Below, piece after piece: positions 43,069 through 52,454 of a stretch of 64,000 bases of DNA. The position numbers and the translations under genes are program-made. The stretch is from Prescottella defluvii (lineage in GTDB: Bacteria; Actinomycetota; Actinomycetes; Mycobacteriales; Mycobacteriaceae). Below the pieces are notes generated by a model. That model ran no database searches and was not told where the DNA came from. It saw only the letters and a program-made list of their open reading frames with translations. Numbering within the stretch: position 1 is the stretch's first letter; each line of letters begins with the position of its first letter. Location: contig CP121458.1 of NCBI GenBank assembly GCA_029690005.1, positions 3,286,001-3,350,000 of the forward strand, given 5' to 3'.

Positions 43069-44478
43069 ATGATGTCGACGCGGAACGAGAGCGAGCCGGC
43101 GTCCGCGCAGCCCCGGCGGGAGCAGCCGTTTCTGGTGGCGACGCTGGTGTTCATCGGTCTCGTGGTCGCCGTCGTCGGGAGCCTCGGCGCCCCGCTCATC
43201 ACTGCGGTCGCCGCGGATTACGGGGTCTCGCTCGCCGCGGCGCAATGGACGCTGACCATCGCACTGCTGTCGGGGGCGGTGGCCACCCCGGCGCTCAGCA
43301 GGCTCGGCTCCGGACCGCGTCGTCGCGGCGTAGTGATCGCGACGCTGGCGGTCGTCGCCGCGGGTAGCGCGCTGACTGCACTGCCGGTGCCGTTCGCGGT
43401 CTTGCTGATCGGGCGCGCGGCCCAGGGCGTCGGGCTGGGGCTCACGGCGCTGATGATGGCCACGGCCCGCGACCATCTGCCCGAAGAGCGATCGGCCGCG
43501 ACGATCGGTCTGCTGTCGGTCGCGTCCACCGCCGGTATCGGGGTGGGCTACCCGCTCGCCGGGCTGCTCACCGACTGGGCGGGCATCCGAGCTGCGTACG
43601 CACTCGGGCTGGTCGTCACGGCGGCAGCGTTGGTCGCCGCGATTCTTGTCCTGCCAGCCGCCCCGCCGCGTCCCTCCAGCAGAGTGGATCTGCGCGGCGC
43701 GGTCGTGCTCACCGCCGCGCTGCTACCGCTTCTCCTCGTGATCAGTCAGACCGATCTGTGGCGCCGGCACACCGCGGTCAGCGCCGCAATCCTCGCAGTG
43801 TCGCTGCTCCTGCTCGCCGGATGGACGGTCCTGGAACTGCGCACCGACCACCCGCTCGTCGACGTCCGGGCGCTGCGCCACCCGGCGGTGGCTGCGGCGA
43901 ACCTGTCGATGCTGGTCGGTGGCGTCGCCATGTATCTCCTGCTGAGCCTCATCACCCGGTACGTCCAGACTCCGGCCGTGGCGCGCTACGGGTTCGGCCT
44001 GAGCACCTTCCAATCCGGGCTGGTGCTGGTGCCGTTCTCCCTGCTCGGGTTCGTCGCAGGCAGGTTCATGCCCGCACTGCGTCGACGGCTCAGCGCCCGC
44101 GCCGTGCTGGCCGCGAGCGTCGGCGTCATCCTGGTCGCGTTCCTGATGTTCGCGATCGCGCGGGACCATCTCACCGAGTCCATCGTCGCGATCAGCGTGC
44201 TGGGCCTCGGGGTCGGTGCGTTCTCGGCCGCGATGCCCGCGGTCATCCTCGCCGCGACACCGAAGGCCGAGACTGCCGGCGCTATGGGCGTCAACCAGGT
44301 CGTGCGCAGCGTCGGCTTCTCCATCGGCAGCGCACTCGGCGGGTTGATCCTCGCCGCCTACACCAGCGAGGTCTTCCCGCGCGAGTCCGGATACACCGTC
44401 GCCGCCTGGACAGGCGTCGCAATCACCGCAGCGACTCTGCTCGTCGTGCTGGCATTCCGCCCGACCCCTGCCCGCTGA
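43069..44478 (+). CDS. MFS drug:H+ antiporter-type transporter
   Basis: 469 residues, intact, at least 12 helices. The conserved DHA-type motifs are visible: the loop-2 region (SRLGSGPRRRGVVIA), motif C in GIGVGYPLAGLLTDWAGIR, and GRAAQGVGLGLTALMMA in helix 4. ATG 43069 or 43072 may start it. It is divergent from the AlkZ-like gene, separated by 77 bp. If that protein repairs cross-links, an exporter beside it would fit a toxin-defence pair, but general drug export is equally possible. Confidence 0.9.
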   Translation: MMSTRNESEPASAQPRREQPFLVATLVFIGLVVAVVGSLGAPLITAVAADYGVSLAAAQWTLTIALLSGAVATPALSRLGSGPRRRGVVIATLAVVAAGSALTALPVPFAVLLIGRAAQGVGLGLTALMMATARDHLPEERSAATIGLLSVASTAGIGVGYPLAGLLTDWAGIRAAYALGLVVTAAALVAAILVLPAAPPRPSSRVDLRGAVVLTAALLPLLLVISQTDLWRRHTAVSAAILAVSLLLLAGWTVLELRTDHPLVDVRALRHPAVAAANLSMLVGGVAMYLLLSLITRYVQTPAVARYGFGLSTFQSGLVLVPFSLLGFVAGRFMPALRRRLSARAVLAASVGVILVAFLMFAIARDHLTESIVAISVLGLGVGAFSAAMPAVILAATPKAETAGAMGVNQVVRSVGFSIGSALGGLILAAYTSEVFPRESGYTVAAWTGVAITAATLLVVLAFRPTPAR

Positions 44479-44532
44479 CGACAATTCCGAATGTCGCACG
44501 GGAGAAATGGAACGTGTTCTAGTCTCGGCCGA

Positions 44533-45389
44533 ATGGACGTGACATACGAGGGGACCAAGAGGGAAGTCGTCACCGACAAGGGGGTGTTGCGCTACCACGA
44601 GGCCGGCGACGGTCCGCCGCTGTTGCTCCTGCACGGCTCCGGCATCGGCGTCAGCGGATGGCGCAACTATCGAGGAAACCTGGACGTGTTCGCCAAGCAC
44701 TTCCATTGCTACATCCTCGAGTTCCCCGGATTCGGCGTGAGCGACCCCGTCGACGGGCATCCCGTGCTCACCGCGGCTTCGTCGGTGGTCCGTTTCATGG
44801 ATGCACTGGGCATCGAATCGGCCGCGATGATCGGCAATTCGATGGGTGGTGTCGTCGGCGTCAACGTGGCGATGCGGCACCCCCAGCGGGTGAGCAAGCT
44901 CGTCGCCATCGGTGGCGTCGGCCCGAACATCTTCAGCCAGAACCCGAGTGAGGGCACGCGGCTGCTGCAGGAGTTCGCGGACGCCCCCAGTCGGGAGAAG
45001 CTGGTGCGGTGGCTGCGGTGCATGGTGCACGACCCGGCCGTGATCACCGAGGAGCGCATCGAGGAACGGTGGGAGACGGCGGGGTCCCGGCGTCGCACAA
45101 GACGCTCGCCGCCATGTACGGGTCCGAATCGTTTGCGATGCAACAGCAGATGATGGCCCAGTCGGACGTGCCGCCGTACTGGTCGACGATGCACAAGGTG
45201 CAGTGCCCGACGCTGCTGACCTGGGGTCGTGAGGACCGGCAGTGTCCGCCCGACATGGCGATGATCCCGATGCGACTCATCCCAGACGCCGAACTGCACA
45301 TCTTCCCGAAGTGTGGGCATTGGGTGATGGTCGAAGCCAAGGAGGCCTTCGAGCGCATCACGGTCGAATTCCTGTTGCGCGACGCGTAA
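44533..45389 (+). CDS. Alpha/beta hydrolase, meta-cleavage product hydrolase-like (frameshift near 45085)
   Basis: About 285 residues. The oxyanion loop LLLHGSGIGVSGWRNYRGNL and the nucleophile elbow MIGNSMGGVVG (Ser) place it near BphD/HsaD-type C-C hydrolases. The Asp is in TWGREDRQCP and the His in FPKCGHWVMVE. One break near 45085 separates the cap domain. The next gene on the strand, an AhpD-like protein, is 119 bp away behind its own regulatory region. Aromatic or steroid ring-cleavage products are possible substrates; a dioxygenase partner is not in view. Confidence 0.87.
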
Positions 45390-45422
45390 TTCGACCAGGG
45401 ACCGTGAAAAAGATCGCAGATA

Positions 45423-45438
45423 TGTGACCTGCATCACG
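45423..45438. promoter_or_regulatory. Candidate Crp/GlxR site upstream of the AhpD-like gene
   Basis: TGTGACCTGCATCACG fits TGTGA-N6-TCACA with one mismatch in the last position. It lies 71 bp upstream of the start at 45509. cAMP-dependent Crp/GlxR proteins of actinobacteria use this consensus. Confidence 0.45.
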
Positions 45439-45508
45439 CTCGGTCACGCTTTTCGGGCCCGTCTCGTCCTCCTTGTGACCGCGAAACAACGCATCGGGAG
45501 GAATTACC

Positions 45509-45982
45509 ATGAACGCTCGTCTCGACTTCTACGGCAATGCCACCGCCGGCAAGTTCGCCAAGTACATCAACTCGGCCGGCAAGGTGATCAGCGACTCCAC
45601 GTTGCCCGCCGCGACGCAGGAATTGGTGAAGATCCGCGCCAGCCAGATCAACGGGTGCGGCTTCTGCACCGACATGCACACCAAGGACGCCGCCCACGCC
45701 GGCGAGACCTCGGTGCGGCTGAACCTGGTCGCCGCCTGGCGTGAAGCCACCGTGTTCACCGACGCCGAGCGCGCCGCGCTGGAACTGGCCGAGCAGGGCA
45801 CCCGCATCGCCGACGCCGCGGGCGGTGTTCCGGAGGAAGTCTGGACCAACGCCGCCAAGTACTACGACGAGGACCAGCTGGCGGCGCTGGTCGGACTGAT
45901 CGCCCTGATCAACACCTACAATCGGATGAATGTCATCGTGGCCACCCCGGCAGGCAGCTACACGCCCGGCCAGTTCGGCTGA
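45509..45982 (+). CDS. Carboxymuconolactone decarboxylase/AhpD-like protein
   Basis: 157 residues, intact. The redox motif QINGCGFCTDMHTKDA gives Cys50, Cys53 and His57, the AhpD-type peroxidase site. ATG 45509 follows GGGAGGAA. In many actinobacteria this gene precedes a SigJ-like sigma-factor gene, and here a remnant of one follows by 1 bp. The protein probably reduces peroxides with a thiol partner, or serves as sensor for the missing sigma factor. Confidence 0.92.
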   Translation: MNARLDFYGNATAGKFAKYINSAGKVISDSTLPAATQELVKIRASQINGCGFCTDMHTKDAAHAGETSVRLNLVAAWREATVFTDAERAALELAEQGTRIADAAGGVPEEVWTNAAKYYDEDQLAALVGLIALINTYNRMNVIVATPAGSYTPGQFG

Positions 45983-45983
45983 C

Positions 45984-46110
45984 ATGTCGGCCGCCACGGT
46001 GTTCGACGACCTGTAGGCCACGCCTCATCGGCGTGGCCTACGGTCTGCTCGGCAGCGTGACCGAAGCCGAGGACGTTGTGCAGGATGAGTGGATTCGCCC
46101 GCAACGTAGC
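45984..46110 (+). pseudogene. N-terminal remnant of a SigJ-like ECF sigma factor gene
   Basis: ATG 45984 starts one base after the AhpD-like stop and reads SAATVFDDL before a stop. In a shifted frame, RLIGVAYGLLGSVTEAEDVV and QDEWIRPQ follow, the sigma-70 region 2 start of ECF sigma factors. After about residue 40 no sigma-factor sequence remains; regions 2.4 and 4 are missing. The sequence to 46380 has no other recognisable gene. A deletion of the rest of the gene is the likely cause. Confidence 0.75.
46013..46041. terminator. Hairpin inside the sigma-factor remnant
   Basis: GTAGGCCACGC (46013-46023) and GCGTGGCCTAC (46031-46041) are perfect 11-bp arms with a 7-nt loop, 31 bp after the AhpD-like stop. 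No T run follows. It may now terminate the AhpD-like transcript, although the symmetry overlaps former coding sequence. Confidence 0.4.
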
Positions 46111-46384
46111 GATCTCACCGCATCGGGCATCTCGCCCGCTGATGACTGCTCAGGCGAAGGTAGAGCCACATCGCGTCGACGTCGGTCTAACGACTGCTGT
46201 CCGGAAGGGTCGGTCGCGCTTTGTTGTGAGGTCCGGAATTGCGAACCCTTGACTCTTTGCGCAAGTACGTTCGCAGACAATTTCCGGGGTGACCTTCGCC
46301 CCTAGTCGACCGTCGATTGTCCGTGTGCGCTTGGGGTGACGGAGGTGCTCATGGGAGCCAGGAGAGTGTGCACTGGTCGGAACG

Positions 46385-46972
46385 GTGCTGTTGTCGTACT
46401 CGCGCTCGGCTGCGTGGTCCTCGCGCTGGCTGGTGCTGTTCCCGAGAGTCTTCAGGCGAAACCGGGACCTGTTGTTGCGGCAAGGTCCGTTCAGGCGTCT
46501 CTTGAATACGTACAACAACTGGGCTCTCCGTATCGCCGGAACCCGACGGTCGTCGTGGGGCTTCTGACGCATGTGGGCCGCTGCAGCGGCCGTCCGGTAC
46601 CAGACTTCGCTGGGCACACACGCCTACGGCGACGGCTTGCTGTTGCCATTGGGCTACGGCACTCGAAGCGACTGGTACAGGAATGTAATGGTTGCCGGGG
46701 AATGCACCATTGCCTGGCAAGGACGCGCCTATCGTTTGAATCGACCCGAACTAATCTCCGGTCCGGAGGCGATGCGGGCGTGGCCGATACGCGACCGGAT
46801 CCTGCTGCGACTAGCCGGCATCCACGACTTCGTATGGATGCACCACATAGAACACCAAGCGGCCGATTCACCCCCGATCCACGCGCCTCGGCGACTGAAA
46901 GTGAACTGTCGTGACTTCCCTCGCCCGCGGCCTCTTGCCGAGCCCGCTGCCCGACTCGATACCGATACCTGA
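46385..46972 (+). CDS. Nitroreductase/deazaflavin (F420)-dependent oxidoreductase (frame broken)
   Basis: A split-barrel oxidoreductase of the DDN type. The N-terminal part (LNTYNNWALRIAGTRRSSWG) and, after breaks near 46560 and 46600, the core (YQTSLGTHAYGDGLLLPLGY, SDWYRNVMVAGECTIAWQG, YRLNRPELISGPEAM) identify the family, which uses F420H2. The C-terminus ends in an unusual Pro/Arg-rich stretch and overlaps the next gene by 61 bp, so the true stop may be earlier. The start is uncertain. Confidence 0.65.
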
Positions 46973-47811
46973 GGTGCAGCCGCCCGCAGGCATGGACATC
47001 GTGGCGGTGCCGACGGGTGTCACCAAGCGTGTGGCAGCCTTCGGATATCGCGGCGGGTCGCTCTTCGATCGTCGAGACTTCAACATCGGCAGCGTTCTCG
47101 TCAGGCACCCGCGGGGCGATCTCCTCGTCGACGCCGGGTTCGGGCGCGACATCGATCTGCAGTTCGCCACGATGCCTCGCTGGTTCCGGCAAATGACCAA
47201 CTACGAGTTGTGGATGCCCGCTCGCGACCAGTTGGAGGCGGCGGGCTACGACTTCGGCCGGCTGTCCGGCATCCTGCTCACCCACGCGCACTGGGACCAT
47301 GTCAGTGGCTTACCAGACTTCCCTGACGTCCCGGTTCTGGCTCCGGTCCGCGAGCAGGCGGCGCTCCGGCGGGAAGGCATGCACGGCTACTTCGGGCCGC
47401 CCTTCCGTGACACGACCTTCCTTTGGCGCGCACTGGAGTTCGACGGTGGGCCCATCTCGGGTTTCCTCGGAGCCTGGACGTCCACCACGACGGCACGGTG
47501 GTGTGCGTGCCGGCCCCCGGCCACACGCCAGGCAGCATCATTGTGTTCGTGACCTTGCCCGGAAACGTGCGGTACGGCCTGGTGGGCGACCTCGTGTGGC
47601 AGCGCGAGGGGCTGAGTCTGATGGCGGAGCGTCCCGCGCTGGTGCGGAGGTTTGCCGACTGGGACGCGGACGGCACCCGTCGCAACCTGGTGCGGATGGC
47701 TTCCGTTCTCCAGCGCATCCCGACCTGATCGTCGTGCCCGCTCACGATCAACGGGCGGTCGGGGAGATCGGTGTGCTGCCGAACATCGCGACGGCGGGGC
47801 GCATTCCTTAG
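46911..47811 (+). CDS. MBL-fold metallo-hydrolase (two frame breaks)
   Basis: About 300 residues. Metal motifs: LLTHAHWDHVSG (HxHxDH), PAPGHTPGSI (His), GLVGDLVWQ (Asp) and VVPAHDQRA (His). GTG 46911 begins MTSLARGLLPSPLPDSIPIP; the hydrophobic early part is short and not a clear signal peptide. Breaks near 47475 and 47715. The C-terminal VLPNIATAGRIP is in a third frame. Such proteins include lactonases and N-acyl-homoserine lactone hydrolases. Substrate unknown. Confidence 0.82.
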
Positions 47812-47839
47812 AGTGGAGAACGCCGGTGCCTGTGGACGC

Positions 47840-48572
47840 TCAGAGCGGCGGTCGTAGTGCCGCGAATTCGTCGGTCACCCGCAGTTCGGAGTCCGTGAAG
47901 CGGTACAGAGCCGCAGGTCGTCCGCCGGAGCGTCCCGACCGGGCGGTGCGGCCGGTGGCGGTGATGACGCCGCGTCGGGCGAGGACTCGCTGCAGGTTGG
48001 TCGTGTCGACCTGGTATCCCAAAGCGGCGCAGTAGATTTCACGCAGCGTCGACATCGTGAACTCGTCCGGGCGAGGGCGAAGGCGATGTTGGTGTACGAC
48101 AGCTTCGCCGCGAGCCGGGTCCGGGCGCGCTCCACGACGGTGCCGTGATCGAACGACATCGCCGGCAGTGCCGAGACCGGATGCCAGTCCGTGTCGGGTG
48201 GTAGCTGGGGATCGGCGGGGAGGGGGACCAGTCCGAGGTAGGTCGAGGCGATGCGGCGGTCGCCGGGCACGCGGTGCGGATCGCTGAACACCGACAACTG
48301 CTCGAGATGTGCGAGCTCGCGAACGTCGACCTTCTCGGCGAGCTGTCGCCTGGCCGATGTCTCGAGGTCCTCGTCGTCGCGCAGGGTGCCGCCCGGCAGT
48401 GACCAGGTGCCCTTCTGGGGTCGAGTGCGCGCTGCCACAGCAGGACCATCAGCTCGTCGGTTCTGCACCCGTTCTGGCCGTGATGGCCGTCACCTGCGGT
48501 GATGGGTTCTGCTGCCGGTCGAACCTGGAACACCGCGGCGAGCACTTCGTGGGCGGTGCTACCATGTGGCAT
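47840..48572 (-). CDS. nrtR: NrtR-type Nudix transcriptional regulator of NAD synthesis (frame broken)
   Basis: About 244 residues: an N-terminal Nudix-like domain (ELMVLLWQRALDPQKGTWSLPGG, then TLRDDEDLETSARRQLAEKV, a degenerate Nudix box) and a C-terminal winged helix (LREIYCAALGYQVDTTNLQR, FTDSELRVTDEF). NrtR proteins bind ADP-ribose and repress NAD biosynthesis genes. The box GxDxxEDLExxAxRxLxEK departs from the active Nudix consensus, as usual for NrtR. ATG 48572 is adjacent to a palindromic operator, and nadA starts on the other side. Breaks near 48430 and 48070. Confidence 0.87.
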
Positions 48573-48595
48573 GTTTTCGATCCTAAGTCGAAAAC
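48573..48595. promoter_or_regulatory. Palindromic operator between nrtR and nadABC
   Basis: Arms GTTTTCGA (48573-48580) and TCGAAAAC (48588-48595) are perfect inverted repeats around a 7-nt centre TCCTAAG. The element touches the nrtR start codon and lies 79 bp before the nadA ATG. The central CTAAG resembles the core of actinobacterial NrtR sites. It can control both transcripts. Confidence 0.7.
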
Positions 48596-48674
48596 CTCGA
48601 TTTCGGAAATTCGGGCCAGCCCGCCCGGGTTGTAGTGACGGAGCCGTCGAAGAGGCTTCGGAGAAGGAGTGGCC

Positions 48675-49717
48675 ATGACATCGACGGTTCCGCCGTTGTG
48701 GGCCGATGGCGCTAGGACGATCCAGGACGGCCCCGGTGGGTACACCGGTATCGAGGCCGGACCCGAGTGGGCGGCCGAGGTGCGCCGACTGGCGAAGGAA
48801 CGTAACGCCACGATCCTGGCGCACAACTACCAGCTGCCCGAGATCCAGGACGTGGCCGACCACGTCGGCGATTCGCTGGCGCTCTCGCGCATCGCTGCGG
48901 AAGCGGAAGAGGGCACGATCGTGTTCTGCGGCGTCCACTTCATGGCCGAGACCGCCAAGATCCTCAGCCCGCAGAAGACCGTGCTGATCCCGGACGAGCG
49001 TGCCGGGTGCTCGCTGGCCGACTCGATCACCGCCGACCAGCTACGCGAGTGGAAGGCCGAGCACCCCGACGCACTGGTGGTGTCGTACGTGAACACCACC
49101 GCCGAGGTGAAGGGACTGACCGACATCCGCTGCACGTCGTCCAACGCGGTCGACGTCGTCGCCTCGATCGACCCCGACCGGGAGGTGCTGTTCCTGCCGG
49201 ACCAGTTCCTCGGTGCGCACGTCAAGCGCGTGACCGGTCGCGAGAACATGCACATCTGGCGGGCGAGTGCCACGTGCACGCCGGCATCAACGGCGACGAG
49301 CTCACCGCGAAGTCCAAGTCGCACCCGGACGCGGAGCTGTTCGTGCACCCGGAGTGCGGCTGCGCCACGTCGGCGCTGTACCTCGCCGGTGAGGGCTTCG
49401 TGCCCGAGGACAAGGTCAAGATCCTTTCGACCGGCGGCATGCTCGACGCCGCCCGCGAGACGGGTGCCAAGCAGGTCCTTGTCGCCACCGAGGTCGGCAT
49501 GCTGCACCAGCTGCGCAAGGCCGCGCCGGGCGTCGACTTCCAAGCCGTCAACGACCGCGCGTCGTGCCCCTACATGAAGATGATCACGCCGGCCGCGCTG
49601 ATGCGATGCCTCGTCGAGGGCAAGGACGAGGTCCACGTCGCTCCCGACGTCGCGGAGCGCGCGCGAAAGTCCGTGCAGCGCATGATCGAGATCGGAAACC
49701 CCGGCGGCGGAGAGTAA
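48675..49717 (+). CDS. nadA: Quinolinate synthase (frameshift near 49258)
   Basis: [4Fe-4S] enzyme that condenses iminoaspartate with dihydroxyacetone phosphate to quinolinate. About 347 residues. The substrate loop [20 protein letters not shown] and the three Cys contexts are visible: [19 protein letters not shown] and [11 protein letters not shown]. At 49258 one missing G changes [11 protein letters not shown] into another frame. ATG 48675 follows AAGGAG. nadB starts within its stop codon. The operon is probably repressed by NrtR when NAD is ample. Confidence 0.96.
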
Positions 49718-51289
49718 TGGTCGCCGGACCCGGGGGTGACGGCGTCGTGTGGGAGGCGCGCGCGGATCTGGTCGTCGTCGGGGAGGCGTCGCCGGGCTGA
49801 CCGCGGCGCGGACCGCTGCCGAGCAGGGGCTCCGGGTCCTCGTGGTGAGCAAGGGCGGCCCCACCGACACCGCCACCCAGTACGCGCAGGGCGGCATCGC
49901 GGTGGTGGGGACCCGCGCACCGACTCGGTCGACTCGCACACCGGCGACACGTGCGTCGCGGGCGTCGGGTTGTGTGACGAGGCGGCGGTCCGGTCGATCG
50001 TGTCCTCCGGCCGCGAGGCGCTCGCCGCCCTCACCGCGCTGGGTGCGGTGTTCGACGTCGGTCCGACGGCAACGTGTCGCGGACCCGCGAGGGCGGCCAC
50101 AGCACCCGCCGGATCGTCCACGCCGGTGGGGACGCGACCGGGGCCGAGGTACAGCGCGCGCTGAACGCGGCCGGGATGCCGGTCCTGTTCGGCGCCGCGG
50201 CTGCCCGGGTGACTACCGATCGGCGCGGTGTCACGGGCCTGATCGTGTTGTCCGAGAACGGTCTCGGCGCTCATCCACGCCCCCGCGGTTGCGCTGGCGA
50301 CCGGAGGGCTGGGCAGCTGTACTCGTGCAGCACCAACCCGGAGGGCGCGACCGCCGACGGGATCGCGCTCGCGCTCGAGGCCGGTGCCACCGTCGCCGAC
50401 CTCGAGTTCGTCCAGTTTCATCCCCACCGTGCTGTACGCGCCGGGCGGCGTCGGCCGCCGGCCCCTGATCAGCGAGGCCGTGCGCGGTGAGGGCGCACGA
50501 CTCGTCGACGCGGACGGCCGATCGGTCACCGACGGGGTGCATCCGCAGGGCGATCTGGCCCCGCGTGACGTCGTCTCGCGGGCGATCGCGCGGCGCCTGC
50601 GCGAGAGCGGGACCGACCATGCGTACCTCGACGCGCGGCACCTGTCGGGATTCGCGACCCGCTTCCCGACCGTGACCGCGTCGTGCCTGGCCGCGGGGAT
50701 CGATCCGGCCGAACAGCTGATCCCGGCGGCGCCGGCCGCGCACTACTCGTGCGGCGGTGTGGTCACCGACGTCCACGGCGCACCGAGGTTCCGGGGTTGT
50801 ACGCGGTGGTGAGGTGGCCCGGACCGGCCTGCACGGCGCGAACCGGCTCGCGTCGAACAGCTTCTCGAGGGCCTCGTGGTGGGCGAGCGTGTGGGGCGCG
50901 CCGCGGCCGAACGTGTCGGGGTCTCCGTCGAGGCCGACGACCTGCTGCTGCCGTTCCGGCGGCGGGCGCCTCGTGAGCGCGTACAGGCGCTCATGACCGC
51001 GCACGCCTCTGTCGTGCGCGATGGTGACGGACTCGACAGCGCGGCAGCGGAATTGGCGCGAAGTGAAGTCGCGGTGGCCGGCACCGGTCGGGCGCTCGAG
51101 GACACCTCGCTCACGGTGGTGGCCTCCGCCCTCGTGACGGCGGCGTCGGTGCGACGCGAGAGCCGCGGCTGCCACACCCGTGCGGATTATCCGGAGACGT
51201 CGGACGAATTCCGGCGCAGTATCCCGGTGCGCATCGGACGCGACGGCGAACTCGAAGTACACGAATTGCAATCGATAGGAGCACGATGA
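49717..51289 (+). CDS. nadB: L-aspartate oxidase (about seven frame breaks)
   Basis: Flavoenzyme that oxidises L-aspartate to iminoaspartate for NadA. About 524 residues. Recognisable blocks are GLRVLVVSKGG, TDTATQYAQGGIAVV, GHSTRRIVHAGGDATG, LATGGLGQLYSCSTNPEGAT, EFVQFHPT, ISEAVRGEGARLVD, AAPAAHYSCGGV and GLHGANRLASNS. Each is in a frame consistent with the order of the family, but breaks near 49790, 49910, 50065, 50265, 50420, 50795 and 50865 scatter them. ATG 49717 overlaps the nadA stop (TAATG). The end overlaps nadC (ATGA). Confidence 0.92.
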
Positions 51290-52142
51290 GCACGCTGGAC
51301 CTGGATCCGAAGGAGACTCTCGCACTGGTGCGCATCGCGCTCGACGAGGATCTCCGCTACGGACCGGACGTCACCTCGGTCGCGACGGTCCCCGAGGGCG
51401 CCGTCGCCAAGGCGTCCGTGGTGGCTCGCGTGGCCGGTACGGTGGCCGGAGTCGACGTCGGGCTCTCGGTGCTCGACGAGGTGATCGGCGCGGGCAACTA
51501 CGAGGTGCTCGATCGGGTCGCCGACGGAACCCGGGTGCAGCCCGGCGATGCGGTGCTCACCGTCGATGCCCCGACGCGTGGCCTGCTGACCGCCGAGCGG
51601 ACGATGCTGAACTTGATGTGCCACCTGTCCGGCATCGCCACCGCCACGTCCGCGCGGGTCGACGCCGTCGCGGGACGGACTGCAAGATCCGCGACAGCCG
51701 TAAGACCCTCCCGGGTCTGCGCGGCCTGCAGAAGTACGCGGTGCGGGTCGGTGGCGGGGTGAACCACAGGATGGGCCTGGGCGACGCCGCCCTCATCAAG
51801 GACAACCACGTGGCCGCCGCGGGTTCCGTCGTCGCGGCGCTGCGTGCGGTCCGTGCTGCCGCTCCCGACATCGAGTGCGAGGTCGAGGTCGACACTCTCG
51901 CGCAGCTCGACGAGGTGCTCGCCGAGGGCGTCGACCTCGTTCTGCTGGACAATTTCCCGCTGTGGCAGACCCAGTCCGCGGTCCAGCGCCGTGACGCCGT
52001 CGCCCCGAACACCAAGCTGGAGTCGTCCGGCGGTCTGACCCTGGACGTGGCCGGCGACTACGCGCGGACGGGTGTCGACTTCCTCGCGGTGGGGGCGCTC
52101 ACCCACTCCGTGGCGGTCCTCGATCTCGGCCTGGACATGTAG
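51286..52142 (+). CDS. nadC: Nicotinate-nucleotide pyrophosphorylase, carboxylating (frameshift near 51673)
   Basis: Converts quinolinate and PRPP to nicotinate mononucleotide, CO2 and PPi. About 285 residues. Family motifs: ALDEDLRYGPDVTS, ERTMLNLMCHLSGIAT, KIRDSRKTLPGLRGLQKYAV, GVNHRMGLGDAALIKDNH, LVLLDNF and LESSGGL. The frame breaks at the GGG run 51672-51674; one more G restores VAGTDCKIRD. It is the last gene of the NAD operon and is followed by a strong hairpin. Confidence 0.97.
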
Positions 52143-52159
52143 GCCGCCACAGCTCCTCC

Positions 52160-52191
52160 GCCGCCGGGCCGTGACGACACGGCCCGGCGGC
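52160..52191. terminator. Strong GC hairpin after nadABC
   Basis: GCCGCCGGGCCGTG (52160-52173) pairs perfectly with CACGGCCCGGCGGC (52178-52191) over 14 bp with the loop ACGA, 17 bp after the nadC stop. It is followed by a mild T-rich stretch (GTAGCTGTTTCTG). Good intrinsic-type terminator for a G+C-rich actinomycete. Confidence 0.85.
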
Positions 52192-52454
52192 GTAGCTGTT
52201 TCTGCTCATGTTCTCCGGAACGAGCGGTATGGTCCCGGCATGGTGCGGTCGGGTGGCGGTTCCGGCGACGCGACCGTTCGTATCCGCGCGGACTGTCGGG
52301 TCAGCGGTCCGCGCTGCCTGCACCGTTCCTCCACCTGGACGTCTCCATCGGTGCGTCCTCGCTCACAGTTGATCTTGATCGTTTCTTTGGTGACCGAAAT
52401 GTCTGGTAATACTCACTAGTCGGGGAATCCATGGCGGAAGTGCGGAGGGGTGCT

